DNA of 64,000 bases. It comes from Thereva unica (taxonomy: Eukaryota > Arthropoda > Insecta > Diptera > Therevidae). Shown here piece after piece: positions 9,701 through 18,926 of the stretch (the stretch's first letter is position 1; every line of letters begins with the position of its first letter). The notes under the pieces were generated by a model. That model was not told the origin of the DNA. It worked only from the letters and a program-made list of their open reading frames with translations, and made no database searches. A program made the position numbers and the translations under genes. The stretch spans positions 81,828,070 through 81,892,069 of the forward strand of contig OX465282.1 of assembly GCA_949987705.1 (NCBI GenBank). The letters run 5' to 3'.

Positions 9701-10345
9701 GACTCTGTGGTCAGAAAAAGAGTGTTCACTGGATACTCTCCAGTTTTCCACACGGTTGAGCAGATCTGGGGAAACAAGGGTAATATCCAAGACTTCTCGT
9801 CTTACCCTTGTGATGAACGTGGGTTCATTTCCCCTATTGCATAGCAAGAGATTGTGTTGTAGTAATAAATCAAAAAGCAACTCACCTCTTATATTTGTAT
9901 CAGAGCTGCCCCAAACGGTGTTGTGAGCATTCGCATCACATCCAACGATGAGGCTGGCTCCACGACTAGCCGCTTCTTTTGCGGCAACAAAGAGACTGGA
10001 GTTGTCCAAATTTTCCTCATATGGTAGGTAGACAGATCCAATCCACGTAGGCCTACCGCCTTTCCTGTTGTCCAAGCAGGCCAGTACATTATCAGCATTG
10101 CTAAATTTAGACAACATAAAAGCGTTAAGGTCATTTTTAACAATTAAACAGGTTCTTGGCTTACCTCCCCCATTTCTGGGATACAGCAACCTGTATTTAG
10201 GAGTCCTGATTCCGCATACAAGGCCCCGGACGATCCAAGGCTCTTGTACCAGGACGACATCTATATCGGCCTTAGAAAGGCGTAAGCATAGGCTGGCGGA
10301 TGCAGCCTTGCTGTGATGGAGATTAATCTGCGCTACTCTCAACAT
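6728..10345 (-). CDS. LINE ORF2: endonuclease-reverse transcriptase-RNase H
   Basis: An open frame of 1205 codons. Domains in order: apurinic-type endonuclease (residues ~1-225; AQINLHHSKAA, LVQEPW, VGCDANAHN, SDHRVI); reverse transcriptase (~440-730; FLDIEGAF, GTPQGGVLSPLLWN, catalytic YADD in VAYADDIVLVV); RNase H (~920-1065; FTDGSK, QAEVTAIWEALEW, LSDSQAAL, WVPGHSGIRGN); and a C-terminal Cys/His cluster (CRSCG ... HLLCTCPAL). It nicks target DNA and primes cDNA synthesis on it. Start: the ATG at 10345 overlaps the end of ORF1 by 23 bp in another frame, implying reinitiation or frameshift coupling. All catalytic residues I can check are present, so it could be active. Confidence 0.95.
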   Translation of the reverse strand: MLRVAQINLHHSKAASASLCLRLSKADIDVVLVQEPWIVRGLVCGIRTPKYRLLYPRNGGGKPRTCLIVKNDLNAFMLSKFSNADNVLACLDNRKGGRPTWIGSVYLPYEENLDNSSLFVAAKEAASRGASLIVGCDANAHNTVWGSSDTNIRGELLFDLLLQHNLLLCNRGNEPTFITRVRREVLDITLVSPDLLNRVENWRVSSEHSFSDHRVILFNINMYPTVKKAPGYRNVRNTDWVIYRQVVERSLPEDVPTHPWNAEDLEHQVTNLSNLLNNALEAACPIRKYGGKTKPPWWNSRLLKLRSESRKAFNKAKWSNLASDWDNYKSRLREFKYELRNSKRESWKTFCATIEGFSDAARMRKVLSKSPMCQEMLQQADGTWTTSSQESLKLLLDTHFPGSTSLAASAETGFEGPASTHNLGTIDRLINRDLLLWSIEGFMPYKTPGPDGIYPIEIQKVSDLILNWLAAIYRSSLSLSYIPTSWRVAKVAFIPKAGKISYHNPKDLRPICLTSFLLKILERLVEIHVKQSIDKKLLSPSQHAYTKGKSVDTALHSLVAVIERSLEFKEFTLAAFLDIEGAFNNVEPSAVTRALQRLNVDGCSRSFIDQLLGCRVIKSSLGLSEEVRRVKRGTPQGGVLSPLLWNMTVNEVLITLKESGCTTVAYADDIVLVVTGKYISTIRDIMQQALNTLSHWATTKGLGVNPTKTEVVLFTKKHRLPNFPPLRLCNETLHIKEDAKFLGLILDRKLTWRPNLIERANKAKTALFLCQKTIGVNWGLKPRIVHWLYTAVIRPILMHGISVWWTALQKITYRKILERVQRTAELCISGAMRSTPTAALDVLLHLTPLDIHAEQMAAWTAARTKASLGWTPYSYGHSSILRKFAITANNLDYTTPTWTLEKGFNTIIPARDDWTDGVIPTGSLCIFTDGSKIGNNVGSGIFSEALNINTSLRLPDHCSVFQAEVTAIWEALEWLKINNISHKNICILSDSQAALKALNSVVTTSTTLLNCRRSLCETATQFDITLCWVPGHSGIRGNCRADELARQGTEVERTPHLTQMGMPLATYKLAVRKISLARAGLRWTTATVCRTLHAMWPTLDAKRSKSLVQLNKKEISHVVRVLTGHCPFGPHAERLGLPHNDLCRSCGNEEEEETVSHLLCTCPALARKRGTLLGSPFLDGLSELQNIGVSRLCRFIKSSKWLEMA

Positions 10346-11933
10346 CGTGGTTGGGAGTAGTGGGATCAGTCTCGATCACCGTAATATCAGCCTCGTCCTC
10401 TTCCGGTGTGAGAGTAATATCATCATCTCCCACCGAAAGAAGTTGGGCAAAGTCACCCAGTTCATCCTCCGTCCTTGACGGCGAAGGAACTGAGAAGTTG
10501 GAATCCTCAGAGGATAAGAGAGGGTCGTTTGAACCCAGGGTTGGTAGGTGAGTATCCTCAGGCACCTTAGGATCAGCTACTCCTGTTCCTGTGTCATCCG
10601 CAATACTAGGTACATTGGGTTCAGCTACTTGCGTACCTGTGTCACCCGCAGTGCCAGGCACGTTGGAATCAGAAACATCCGTACCTGTGTCACCCGCAGT
10701 GCCTGAGGGCTCACCATCTGGAGCCCCAGGTGGAGCAGTTCCACTCTGGGGCAAAGAATCTTTTTTGTAAAGCCTCAGGGTGATTGAAGAAAACCCATAG
10801 CTTATGACGCATTCAGATTTCGCCAAAGGTCCCAGCGACTCCTCGCTAATTACTAATGTAACCGCTCGGCCGTCGCCTTTAGGGTCCTCCAGTTTCGTAA
10901 TCCTCCACGAAGACGTCTGTAGCTGTGGGTTACTCAACCGAATGATATCCAGAATAGCCTGAGGCTCGGCTGGTTCTGCTGGGATCCAGGAACGCGCTCT
11001 TGGCCGATTCGGGATTTCCTCCCTCCTAACAACCTTGAGTTTGGCGCCTGGCCATGCTTCCCCAATTCTGGATATTGCTATTTTGTAGAGATCGACAGAT
11101 CTCTGATCGGCACAAGCGATGAGCTTCACGCGGCCCTGAAACCATCCGCTATCGCGACAGTGAGGAGCAGTGCCAGGATGCTCCTGAAGTATTGGGAGGA
11201 AAATCGTCGCGAGCCTGACCTCAAGTTTCCTCCATTTATCAGGCAGAATGGTGCCATCTGGATCGTTTTCGTCGATGACGGCGATAACGATCTGACCTTC
11301 CAGCACTTGGCTGTAGGTTTTAGTAGTAGCAGGAAGTATGGAAGTGTTCCTGCTACGTTTAGCCTCAGGGTGATTAGGTTCCTCTAGGGACCTCTGACGC
11401 TTTGGGGCTGGGTTGCCAGTTTGCGAAGTTTGCTCGCCGGCGACCCGCGTCGCCCACCTTATCGAAGCTTGCTGCTTCTCGGTGAGTCCACCCTCCGCAA
11501 CTCCCTTGTATCGGGCAAGGATTCTCTGGGCGCTGCGTAGCTCTTGGTAGTACACCCTTGATGGAGCACCTTTAGAGCCAGGCATTTTAGTTTTTTTAGC
11601 CTCCTTAGAGGCACCAGGAGACTGCACGAGTGCAGTTGAAGGGCCTGCTTCTGTTGAAGCAGTTGGCTTGGAGGGAATGGGGAGCTCCGGATTAGAGTCT
11701 AAAGCTCCTTTTTCCCTTTTACTCACCTTACTGCCCTTGCAGGCAGTAGGTTTGGTTTTGTTGGGAGCCCCCGAACTGGAGGCGATTGGTTTTTTAGGGT
11801 TTTTATTTTCCATAAAAGTCCCACGAGTAGTGCGGAAAGAGGGGTCCATCCTGCCAGAGCCGCTTACCAGGATAAGGCACTTGTACTCTCCGACCTTGCC
11901 CGGGCATCGGAGGGAACCGTTCGCGACCAGCAC
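10323..11933 (-). CDS. LINE ORF1: nucleic-acid-binding protein with a DUF4780-like domain
   Basis: 536 codons. The N-terminal third is Lys/Pro/Ser-rich and probably disordered. The middle (about residues 205-390) starts VLEGQIVIAVIDENDPDGTI and resembles the DUF4780 domain of arthropod LINE ORF1 proteins. The C-terminal region has three ~16-residue repeats with the pattern xxAxDTGTxVxxxxVP, then an acidic tail. No CCHC knuckle is seen. It probably coats LINE RNA. The first Met at 11933 may not be the true start: internal Mets (MDPSFR at about residue 29, MENKNPKK at about residue 41) are alternatives and look more typical. Confidence 0.85.
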   Translation of the reverse strand: MLVANGSLRCPGKVGEYKCLILVSGSGRMDPSFRTTRGTFMENKNPKKPIASSSGAPNKTKPTACKGSKVSKREKGALDSNPELPIPSKPTASTEAGPSTALVQSPGASKEAKKTKMPGSKGAPSRVYYQELRSAQRILARYKGVAEGGLTEKQQASIRWATRVAGEQTSQTGNPAPKRQRSLEEPNHPEAKRSRNTSILPATTKTYSQVLEGQIVIAVIDENDPDGTILPDKWRKLEVRLATIFLPILQEHPGTAPHCRDSGWFQGRVKLIACADQRSVDLYKIAISRIGEAWPGAKLKVVRREEIPNRPRARSWIPAEPAEPQAILDIIRLSNPQLQTSSWRITKLEDPKGDGRAVTLVISEESLGPLAKSECVISYGFSSITLRLYKKDSLPQSGTAPPGAPDGEPSGTAGDTGTDVSDSNVPGTAGDTGTQVAEPNVPSIADDTGTGVADPKVPEDTHLPTLGSNDPLLSSEDSNFSVPSPSRTEDELGDFAQLLSVGDDDITLTPEEDEADITVIETDPTTPNHDVESSAD

Positions 11934-12210
11934 TCTTTAACCACTGGCTGGCCATGCAGCCATCGGCACGGTAAACACCTTAGCTTAGAAGTGGGGAAAT
12001 AGGAAGAGGGAAGGAGAAGGAGAGAGAGAAAAGGTGAGGGTAAGTGGATGTACCTAGCTTAGTCTGGCCTCTTCGCAATTAGCCTGTTCGGCATGGGTGT
12101 CCCTACCGGTGGCTTGCTGGTTACCAGCTAGCCACCGCCGACATAGCCTAACGCTACTACGAGACTCGCAAGCCCCACCACCGCGGCAAGGTGTAGGTAC
12201 GAGGTGAGGC
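11934..12210 (-). promoter_or_regulatory. LINE 5' UTR / internal promoter region
   Basis: 277 bp from the 5' end (GCCTCACCTCGTACC on the sense strand) to ORF1. LINEs of this type carry internal promoters in this position by family knowledge; I see no specific motif. The D pol frame runs through part of it by chance and ends at 12054. Confidence 0.5.
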
Positions 12211-13155
12211 ACTGTTAATTGGTTTCTTTGTTCTACTGTTAATTGGTTTCTTTTATTGTTTATTAACCTCTTCCATATTTTTATTTTATTGTGCACTATA
12301 TTAATTTCTAATTTTATATTTTCTCTGCTATTCTTAGTTTCTATATGTAGTTCGGGTATGTTTGCTATTTCAGTTTCTGAGAGTTCTTCTGTTACACGCA
12401 GTTGATCAGGCTGCTGTGTTTCCTGGATACTCCCTTTTTCGACTGTTCTTTCTTGTTTCTCTTTTTTCTTCATCGCCCTGGTTTTTACTTGTAGGACCTT
12501 AATGTCTTTAAGGTCATTAATATCCAGTTGTATTCTTGATAATGCGTCTGGGCCTGAGTTTTCTTTGCCTTTTACGTATTTTATTTCGAAATCGAATTCC
12601 TCTAGGTCAAGTCTCATCCTTGTGAGCTTTGATGTTGGGTTCTTCATTCCAAAAAGATATGCTAATGGTCGGTGGTCTGTTTGGACTGTAAACCTTCGTC
12701 CGTAGACGTACGGCTTGAAGTACATGATGGCCCAATGTATAGCCGTTAGTTCCTTTTCTATAGTTGATTTGTTCGCTTCTCCTGGCGTAAAGGTCTTGCT
12801 TGCGTATGCTATAGGGCGTTCTATTCCGTTTATATTTTGTGAGAGTATTGCTCCACATGCTGCGTTGGAAGCGTCTGTCGATATTATGAAATTTTGTGAA
12901 AAATCTGGATGTTGTAGTATTGTGGGGGACATGAGTGTTCTTCTTAGTGTTTCGAAGGCATCTTGTTGGCTTTCTGTCCACTCGAACTTCGTCTTTTTTC
13001 TTAATAGTTTGTTTAATGGTAATGCAATCTCCGCGAAATTTGGTACAAATCGCCTGTAATAGTTACAAAAAGCTACAAATCTTCTTACTTCGTCCGCATT
13101 TTTAGGAGTGGGGTAGTTCTTGATAGCTTCATATTTGGAAGGGTCCGACTGACAC
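12211..13155 (-). pseudogene. pol: D pol, RT connection and RNase H part
   Basis: The RNase H has FIISTDASNAACGAILSQN, KELTAIHW and TDHRPLAYLF, and a chromodomain-free linker to integrase. Upstream the frame encodes the RT connection (PTPKNADEVRRF) as far as about 13155, where it shifts relative to the PR-RT frame. The NQLTVEQRNQLTV stretch near the LINE edge shows the target duplication and a near repeat. Apart from the frameshift and the LINE the region looks intact. Confidence 0.85.
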
Positions 13156-14616
13156 CCTCGACTGAAATTTTATGGCCAAGGTAGGTGACTTCTGTTTGAA
13201 AGAATTGACATTTTTCAGGGTTTAGCTTAAGATTCCTCTCTCTCAACCTTTTAAAAACGGTTGTTAAATTCTTCAGGTGGTGTGCTTGGGAACACCCGAT
13301 CACAATGATGTCATCTATGTAGAGAAAAGCTACTTCTGGCGTCAATCCTGCCATGGCTATTGCCATCATTCTTTGAAAAGAATTCGGACTTATGTTAAGT
13401 CCGAAGGGAAGTCTTGTATATTGGTAATGGCCTTTTTCTGTTGAAAATGCCGTGTACTTTCTGGATGATTTTTCGAGTGGGATTTGGTGAAATCCCGACA
13501 TGAGATCTAGTGTTGAGAAGTATTTGGCTCTTCCCATTTGATCTAGTATATCTTCTATACGAGGTAAAGGGAATTTATCTGCTAGTACCTTTTTATTTAG
13601 ATTTCTAAAATCCACTACCAAGCGCCATTTCTTCTTTTCGGTGTTAGACTTCTTAGGTACCAAAAGTATAGGCGAGTTAAAGTGCGATACCGAGTTCTCG
13701 ATAATGCCGTCTTGCAACATTTTTGTTACTTGTCTGTCTATTTCGTTCTTATGCGTCTCTGGTATCCTGTAATTCTTTGTATAAACTGGTATGTTGTCGG
13801 CTAGTTCTATTTGTTGGTTGTAGAAGTTATTGGTGGTTAGAGGTTCGTCCTCTGCCGCGAAAATGTCTGCATATTCCATGCACAATTCCTGGAACCGTGG
13901 CTTAGTGTATTGTGGGATTTGTTGGAGATTTATTTTGTTTAAGATATTTTCTTGATGACTTGTGGTTTTCGCTTTTGTCGGTGTTATTTCATAATTTGTC
14001 AGCGGTTCATACTGAATTTTGTATTTATTTAGTGTTACCAATTTATTCGTGGTGTTTAGGATTTTTATTATTGGGTTTGCTGAATTCGTTATGGTGCCTG
14101 CTATGAACACTCCTGGGCTAATCTCTTGATTCTCTATCACTATGTCGACATTGTTATCTTTGTTGATTTTTATTTTTCTGGCTACTTCGCATCGTGGTGG
14201 TATTGTTAACGCATTAGCATATGGTGTGCTTAGGATTGGAACTTCGGTCGCTTTATTCTGTGTTTTGATGGTTAGTATCCATGTATCATAGTCTAAATTA
14301 GCTTTTGTTTTTGTGATGAAGTCTAGTCCAAGGATTCCGTCTGCCTCTATGGGAACACTATCTTCGACTATCTGGAATGCGTGTTCTATTTTGCTTTCGT
14401 TGTTAAAACGTATATTTGTATAGGTGGTACCAATTGACTGCATCTGTGTGTCCGTGATTCCTTGTATTATACATTTTCTGTTGGGGTAGAAGTATTGTTC
14501 CTTGCTTATCTTGAGCTTCTTGAATATTGATATGTCTGCCCCTGTATCGACTATGAAGGTGCATGTTGTTCCGCACATATCTACGTATGCCTTTACGTAG
14601 TTGGCGTGAGCGATAT
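13085..14616 (-). pseudogene. pol: D pol, protease and reverse transcriptase
   Basis: The protease has FIVDTGADISIF and GILGLDFI. Reverse transcriptase follows with LLVPKK, WRLVVDFRNLNK, LDLMSGFHQI, LPFGL and the catalytic FLYIDDIIVIG. The frame is open upstream of the first Met (14578) into the gag end, in the -1 phase relative to gag, so expression by -1 frameshifting is likely. The frame runs out after YLGHKISVEGV, where an indel near 13155 shifts it; it ends at 13085. Confidence 0.88.
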
Positions 14617-15738
14617 TTATTGTGTATATTCTGAGAAATTGTTTTCGTTCTCCCCCAACCGGATGGTTTGTTCGTCTGGCTGGGGGGTTTCTAATTCCCC
14701 CGATTCTATTATATTAATTCTATGTGGAGTTCTCTGATTGTTCCTAGGTGTATCCCTATTCCTTCTATTATTGTTGTTATAACTGTTCTTGTTACCGTTG
14801 TTTCTAAAATTGTTTGGTCGTCTATATCTATTTTGCTGAAACCCAATGTTTTTTCTTGACCAATTTCTATAATTATTTGCGTTTTGCTCGTTGAGGCTGT
14901 TTCTGAAATTATTCGTCTCTTGTCTATTGTAGTATAGTATCCTGTCTGCCGGTGGTTTATCTACTGCTATTGCTTTTGTTACCACTTCATTTAGTGTGGT
15001 TAAATTTGTAGCCTTCAGTATTAGAGATGTCTCTGGGTTTTCGGTGTTGTCTATGAACGTTTGTACCGAAAATTTCTCGGCTAATTTCTCGGCTGTTTCG
15101 GTTGTTGCTACGTTTTCGGATATGAAGGCTCGTGTTAGTAGGGATGACAGGTCCTCAATTTGTTTGGAGTAGTCTACTAGTTTCCTGTGTCCCTGTTTAC
15201 AGTTTCTTAACTGAGATAAAATAGCATCGGATGATAATTTAATTGTGAACTTTTGTTGCAGTTTTGTTTTTATCTGTTTTACCGTTGTCAAGTCGTTTGA
15301 TATTATGCTTTTGGCTTTTCCTGTGATGCGAGTTTTTATAAATTTTACCATAATATTCTTCTGTTCTGTTGGTGTTAGTTCGTCCAACAGTTCCATTGAT
15401 TCTATAAATGATTCCGTCTCCTCCTCCTTGCCGTCGTAGGTGCGGAGTAAGGATGTGGCGGTTTTTATATCGAACGCCATGCTTAATTTTCTTTGTGTTC
15501 CTATCAGCTCGTTTATGGTAGAAGCAATTTTCTTTATTTCCGTGTAAGTATTCTTTATTTCTTGTATATTTTCTGCCTTGGCTATTTTTCCTGTCGTTTC
15601 TTTTGCTTTTATGTAGAATTCGTACACCTGTTGTTCCCTTTTTGCTAACGTCTCGCTGGTGTACGGTCGATTTGGGCTTTTTCTGAAATTTGTTAGTATA
15701 TTTTGTAGTTCTTCCTTTATTTCTGCTAGACTTTCCAT
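14617..15738 (-). CDS. gag: D Gag
   Basis: 373 codons starting MESLAEIKEEL. An N-terminal helical part is followed by a capsid-like region (residues ~85-250) and an Asn/Arg-rich basic C-terminus (residues ~280-350) that replaces the CCHC knuckle, as in 412/mdg1-type elements. It would package the RNA and form the intracellular particle. Intact; 29 bp separate it from the small membrane ORF upstream. Its stop at 14617 lies within the overlap with the pol frame. Confidence 0.85.
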   Translation of the reverse strand: MESLAEIKEELQNILTNFRKSPNRPYTSETLAKREQQVYEFYIKAKETTGKIAKAENIQEIKNTYTEIKKIASTINELIGTQRKLSMAFDIKTATSLLRTYDGKEEETESFIESMELLDELTPTEQKNIMVKFIKTRITGKAKSIISNDLTTVKQIKTKLQQKFTIKLSSDAILSQLRNCKQGHRKLVDYSKQIEDLSSLLTRAFISENVATTETAEKLAEKFSVQTFIDNTENPETSLILKATNLTTLNEVVTKAIAVDKPPADRILYYNRQETNNFRNSLNEQNANNYRNWSRKNIGFQQNRYRRPNNFRNNGNKNSYNNNNRRNRDTPRNNQRTPHRINIIESGELETPQPDEQTIRLGENENNFSEYTQ

Positions 15739-15767
15739 ATGGTATATTTAGTGGTGGTATTTTTAGT

Positions 15768-16013
15768 CTATACATTTACTTGAACTGGGGTGTTTAGATA
15801 TCTTTTTCGGAGTCCCCTTCTATGATTGATGTAGACTTTATACGTTAGTGTTATGCACTTAATTACCACAATGATGATTAGTAAAATTAATATTTCTTTA
15901 TTTTCAACTGTTACCGTATCTTGTACAGTTACGTTATTTATAACTTGTCCCGTATTTTCTGTTGGAGTACTGTATGTCTTTCCCATTTTGGAGAATGCAA
16001 AATTGAAGAACAA
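15768..16013 (-). CDS. D small leader ORF: putative myristoylated single-pass membrane protein
   Basis: 81 codons from the first Met; the better start is the internal ATG at 15986, giving MGKTYSTP, an N-myristoylation-type consensus (Gly2, Ser6). It is followed by polar residues, one hydrophobic helix (ILILLIIIVVIKCITLTYKV) and a basic tail with RRGLRKRY. The length is then about 72 residues. It lies between the leader ORF and gag, in the place where 412 and mdg1 are known to carry short ORFs. Function unknown; membrane targeting of particles is my inference. Confidence 0.6.
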   Translation of the reverse strand: MFFNFAFSKMGKTYSTPTENTGQVINNVTVQDTVTVENKEILILLIIIVVIKCITLTYKVYINHRRGLRKRYLNTPVQVNV

Positions 16014-16147
16014 TAATTAGAAGGAATTGCAGGACAAAATGTTTTTACTTAAAAAAAAAATTTCGAAAAGAGAAGACTAAATTAAGACTAAAATTTACTG
16101 ATTAATTTATTTGATATTTTTATTCTATTATTATTATTATTTTTTTT

Positions 16148-16570
16148 TTATATTTTATAGCTCAACATATTTTTGGACCTCTTTATATTGTTATATTTTT
16201 TTTTTGCTTGTCCCAGTAAGTGTTGATATTTTTTCTTCTCTTCCTCGGTGTTTGATAATGCCACTAGTTGACTATATTTTTCGATCTCTCTGCTTATCCT
16301 GGCGCGTGCTCCTCCTCTTGACTTCCTTTTTTGTTCCCTTTGTGTCTTCTTATCTTCCAGTCGCTGTGTGTATTGTTCAATTGTTAATTTACGGGGGCCG
16401 GCTGTTGCTAGGTGCAGCGGTGTTGATGGCTGTGGAGTCGGTGAATGACGTATTGGCTGATTAATTTTGTATAGTGTTAATCCCTCGATGTTCCTTTCTG
16501 GGATGTTTTCTTCAATTGTTTTAAAAATCTTCTGGAACGCAGCTTCGATCTTGGATGTCACGGTCGGCAT
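16148..16570 (-). CDS. D leader ORF, basic coiled protein starting at the LTR/PBS junction
   Basis: Frame MPTVTSKIEAAFQKIF to the stop at 16148, ~140 codons. The ATG uses the last base of the 5' LTR (16570) and the first two bases of the primer-binding site, so the first codons are the tRNA-primer annealing site itself. An upstream in-frame Met inside the LTR (16606) also exists. The product has a Pro/Thr-rich middle and a Lys/Arg/Glu-rich helical C-terminus (REQKRKSRGGARAR). 412/mdg1 have a comparable first leader ORF. Function unknown. Confidence 0.55.
   Translation of the reverse strand: MPTVTSKIEAAFQKIFKTIEENIPERNIEGLTLYKINQPIRHSPTPQPSTPLHLATAGPRKLTIEQYTQRLEDKKTQREQKRKSRGGARARISREIEKYSQLVALSNTEEEKKKYQHLLGQAKKKYNNIKRSKNMLSYKI
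16553..16569 (-). promoter_or_regulatory. D primer-binding site
   Basis: TGCCGACCGTGACATCC on the minus strand, directly adjacent to the 5' LTR end. Close to the tRNA-Arg-complementary site TGGCGACCGTGACA of 412/mdg1. Confidence 0.75.
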
Positions 16571-17044
16571 GTGGTGGTATTTAATCTCTTTTGAGAGCAG
16601 CAGCAATGCTTGGCTCTTGGGTAGAGCAGCGAGACTCGCTATGCTCTGGACTTAGTATGGAGCAGCTTGCTAGCACAACTCCGAAATGAATAACTTCAAG
16701 TCTGATTACTAAGTGTCTTTATTTTAAGAATTCTTACTCTATTTATACTAAATTGATTACATTGATTTATATCTAAAATATAGGCCCGCGTCTCAAATAC
16801 CTGGCTCATCAAAATCGTCCACTTAATTGCGTGCTCCATGTGACGAAAGTTTGTTTACAAACAACCGGCGAAAGTTAATTATGACCCCGTTAGCCGGGCG
16901 CGGTGTTTTTATATTTTTGTGTGTGTATGCACTTTAGCGGGACGGTGGTGATTTGAGGCGCGTTCTTATTTTGTAATTTGACTTACTGAACTTAAGAATT
17001 ATATGTTTTTAGGGCATGTGTTTGTTGATTATGATTTCATCACA
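16570..17044 (-). repeat. 5' LTR of element D
   Basis: 475 bp, apparently identical to 4716-5190. Flanked on the outside by CAAT (17045-17048). Confidence 0.92.
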
Positions 17045-17048
17045 CAAT

Positions 17049-17151
17049 ATTAATTATTATTGGGGACTTTAATAATCAATTTGGAGGAGATGATTGAGAA
17101 TATTTGTCAATGATATCCTCCAAATTGATGTTAGATCCACTTTAGGATATA
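17049..17151 (-). repeat. Inner part of the 3' LTR of E
   Basis: Begins AGTTATATCCTAAAG on the minus strand (17151) after the polypurine tract; interrupted at 17048 by element D. Contains the imperfect palindrome CAATTTGGAGGA ... TCCTCCAAATTG. Confidence 0.6.
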
Positions 17152-17829
17152 ACTCCTCCCCTCCTGGTTTTTGGATTCTCCTGAATCTTGTTTTTTTATC
17201 TTTATTTTAATATTCTTTTGTTTGCAATATATAAAGATTACAAATATGATTATTGCAAAAACTATTAATGAACTTAAACTGTAGTTAATGATTCTATGAT
17301 ATTTGATTTCCTTTATGTTACCAATATTCTTAGTATTGTTCAATTCAATTTCATCAAATTTTATTTCTTCATATTTATATGTACTATTTTCATATTTTGG
17401 AATTACGAATGTTTCTTTAAATATAGTTAATCTATTACTGAAATCTTTGTTATTAATTCTAACGGTACAATTACTAAAGTTTATAAAATAATTTCCTTTA
17501 AGTGACAGAATTCTTTCATCACAAGTACTTTTTAGCTTCCCTACTTCGATATTATTTATAATTATTATATTATCCTCAATTAGTAGAATTTCTTCTTTTC
17601 TATTATTAATAAATCGGCAGTTCCCTATATTTATGCAATTTCTACTTTCTTTTAATACTCTAAGCGATTTACCTTCGAAGTATGTGTAAATTCGGCCGTA
17701 AAAACCATTTTTTTGTTTATAACAATAAAACTGAGGGAGCCACGAAAAAACGAAAAAAACCATTAAAATCAGAAAAAATCGGAGCTCAAAAAAGTGCAAA
17801 CGAATAAGAATGGATTTTTTTAAAGTCAA
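17131..17829 (-). pseudogene. env: E env C-terminal fragment
   Basis: Shares YFINFSNCTVRINNKDFSNR with C env (ILINFNNCTIKINDITYSSQ), with the same spacing to a transmembrane helix (LSSLIVFAIIIFVIFIYC) and a Lys-rich tail. An N-terminal hydrophobic stretch (ILMVFFVFSWL) lies near the deletion junction. The reading frame ends in the LTR (stop at 17131), so the last residues are encoded by the polypurine tract and the LTR start. The receptor-binding and fusion parts are gone. Confidence 0.7.
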
Positions 17830-18926
17830 GATTTGTAGAACGTAATTATTCCACAGTGTCCCGTTTCTTTTTTATGGAACATTGCTATTTGCTTCTTTAA
17901 TTCTTCGTCGTTCTCTATATCCTTTGCAAAATGACTACACTTGACGAATTTTATGATTTCCCGATTTGGGTATAATTCTTTTAATTTTTCTTGTAGTTTA
18001 TTATAATCTCCATCACTTAATTCTGTGTATATTCCTATTCTGCCCTTTTCGATATATCTCCGAAAAATATCAGTTTCTTGTTCTATGTCGTTTTTATCTA
18101 TAAATATTCTTCTGTTATTAAAAATTTTTATAAATTCTTTTTGTTTTTCTTCGACAAACATTATTTGTTGCTTAAATCTATTAACCACTGTTTCTAACAG
18201 GGGTATATGATTACTGAGTTCTTCTTCCTGGGAGTGGGTGGTCTGTATTTCACCCGATCCTTGTGGGATAATACTAGAATTTCCTGTGTCTGGTTGGTTT
18301 TCCGTATTTTCTTCTAAAGAATTAATATTCATTTCATTATTATTCATATCTTCGACTGTATTGTCATAGGATTTATTTTTATGATTCCTTGTTTTACACT
18401 TGTTTGCCTCGACTGAATTAATTTCGTTAGTTTCTGAATTTATACGACTGAGGAAATCAGCGACTTTGTTGTCTTTTCCCTTAATATAATCAATTTTTGT
18501 ATCATACTCGCCTAATTGGATTAACCACCTCTGTAAGCGAGGGTTAATATCCTTGCCAGTATGCTTTGCTTGCAACCATTTAATGGGTTGATGGTCTGTT
18601 TGCAAATCGAATTCTTTACCGAAAATATAGGGTCGGAAATACTTGGTTCCCCAAACGATGGCAAGCAATTCTTTTTCAATAGTTGAATAGTTCTTTTCGT
18701 GATCATTTAGCGTCCTAGAGGCGTAACATATGGGGTGTCCCTCTTGTGTTAGGACGGCTCCGATTGCTAAGTTACTGGCATCTGTGATAAGTTTAAATCT
18801 CTTATTGAAGTTAGGGTATCTCAATATAGGGTGGCTGGTAACCAATTCTTTAAGCTTTTCAAAAGCCGCGATGTAACTAGGGTCATTTGGGTTTATTTTG
18901 CTCCCCTTTTTCAAATACTTAACCAT
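17826..18926 (-). pseudogene. pol: E pol: RNase H and start of integrase
   Basis: RNase H with FKLITDASNLAIGAVLTQ, STIEKELLAIVWG and TDHQPIKWL, a polar linker, then the first zinc-finger half of integrase (FHKKETGHCGI) before the deletion junction at about 17840. No catalytic integrase core remains. Joins 18919-19203 with a frame change. Confidence 0.8.

Larger units (their letters stand above)
6633..12210 (-). mobile_element. Full-length LINE (Loa/I-type, with RNase H) inserted in D pol
   Basis: 5578 bp, flanked by the 7-bp duplication ACTGTTA (6626-6632 and 12211-12217). Contains overlapping ORF1 and ORF2, both open. The sense-strand 3' end after a ~95-bp 3' UTR is not poly-A but AACCTAACCTAACC, equal to the insect telomere repeat (TTAGG)n in complement. 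The insertion target is in the RNase H-integrase linker of element D. EN, RT and RNase H in ORF2 with a DUF4780-like ORF1 point to the Loa or a related RNase H-bearing clade; R1 and Outcast are alternatives. It is younger than D. Confidence 0.9.
4712..17048 (-). mobile_element. mdg1/412-like Ty3/gypsy retrotransposon D, full length, with an inserted LINE
   Basis: Two 475-bp LTRs (4716-5190 and 16570-17044) begin TGTGATG and end CCACCACA on the sense (minus) strand, and I found no difference between them by eye. The flanking 4-bp target duplication is CAAT (4712-4715 and 17045-17048). The primer-binding site TGCCGACCGTGACATCC directly abuts the 5' LTR and resembles the tRNA-Arg site of 412/mdg1. 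Order on the minus strand: leader ORF, small membrane ORF, gag, pol (PR-RT-RNH-IN), polypurine tract. There is no env. Two leader ORFs before gag are a known trait of 412 and mdg1. The element lies inside the 3' LTR of E and is itself interrupted at 6633-12210 by a LINE. One frameshift breaks pol near 13155. Confidence 0.9.

Noticed and set aside
12607..12981. Minus-strand ORF of 124 codons in D
   Set aside because: Shadow frame of the RNase H coding region.
15239..15775. 178-codon Lys/Arg/Asn-rich ORF in D
   Set aside because: Alternative frame of gag; the gag frame has the capsid-like and basic C-terminal pattern, this one is only charged low complexity.
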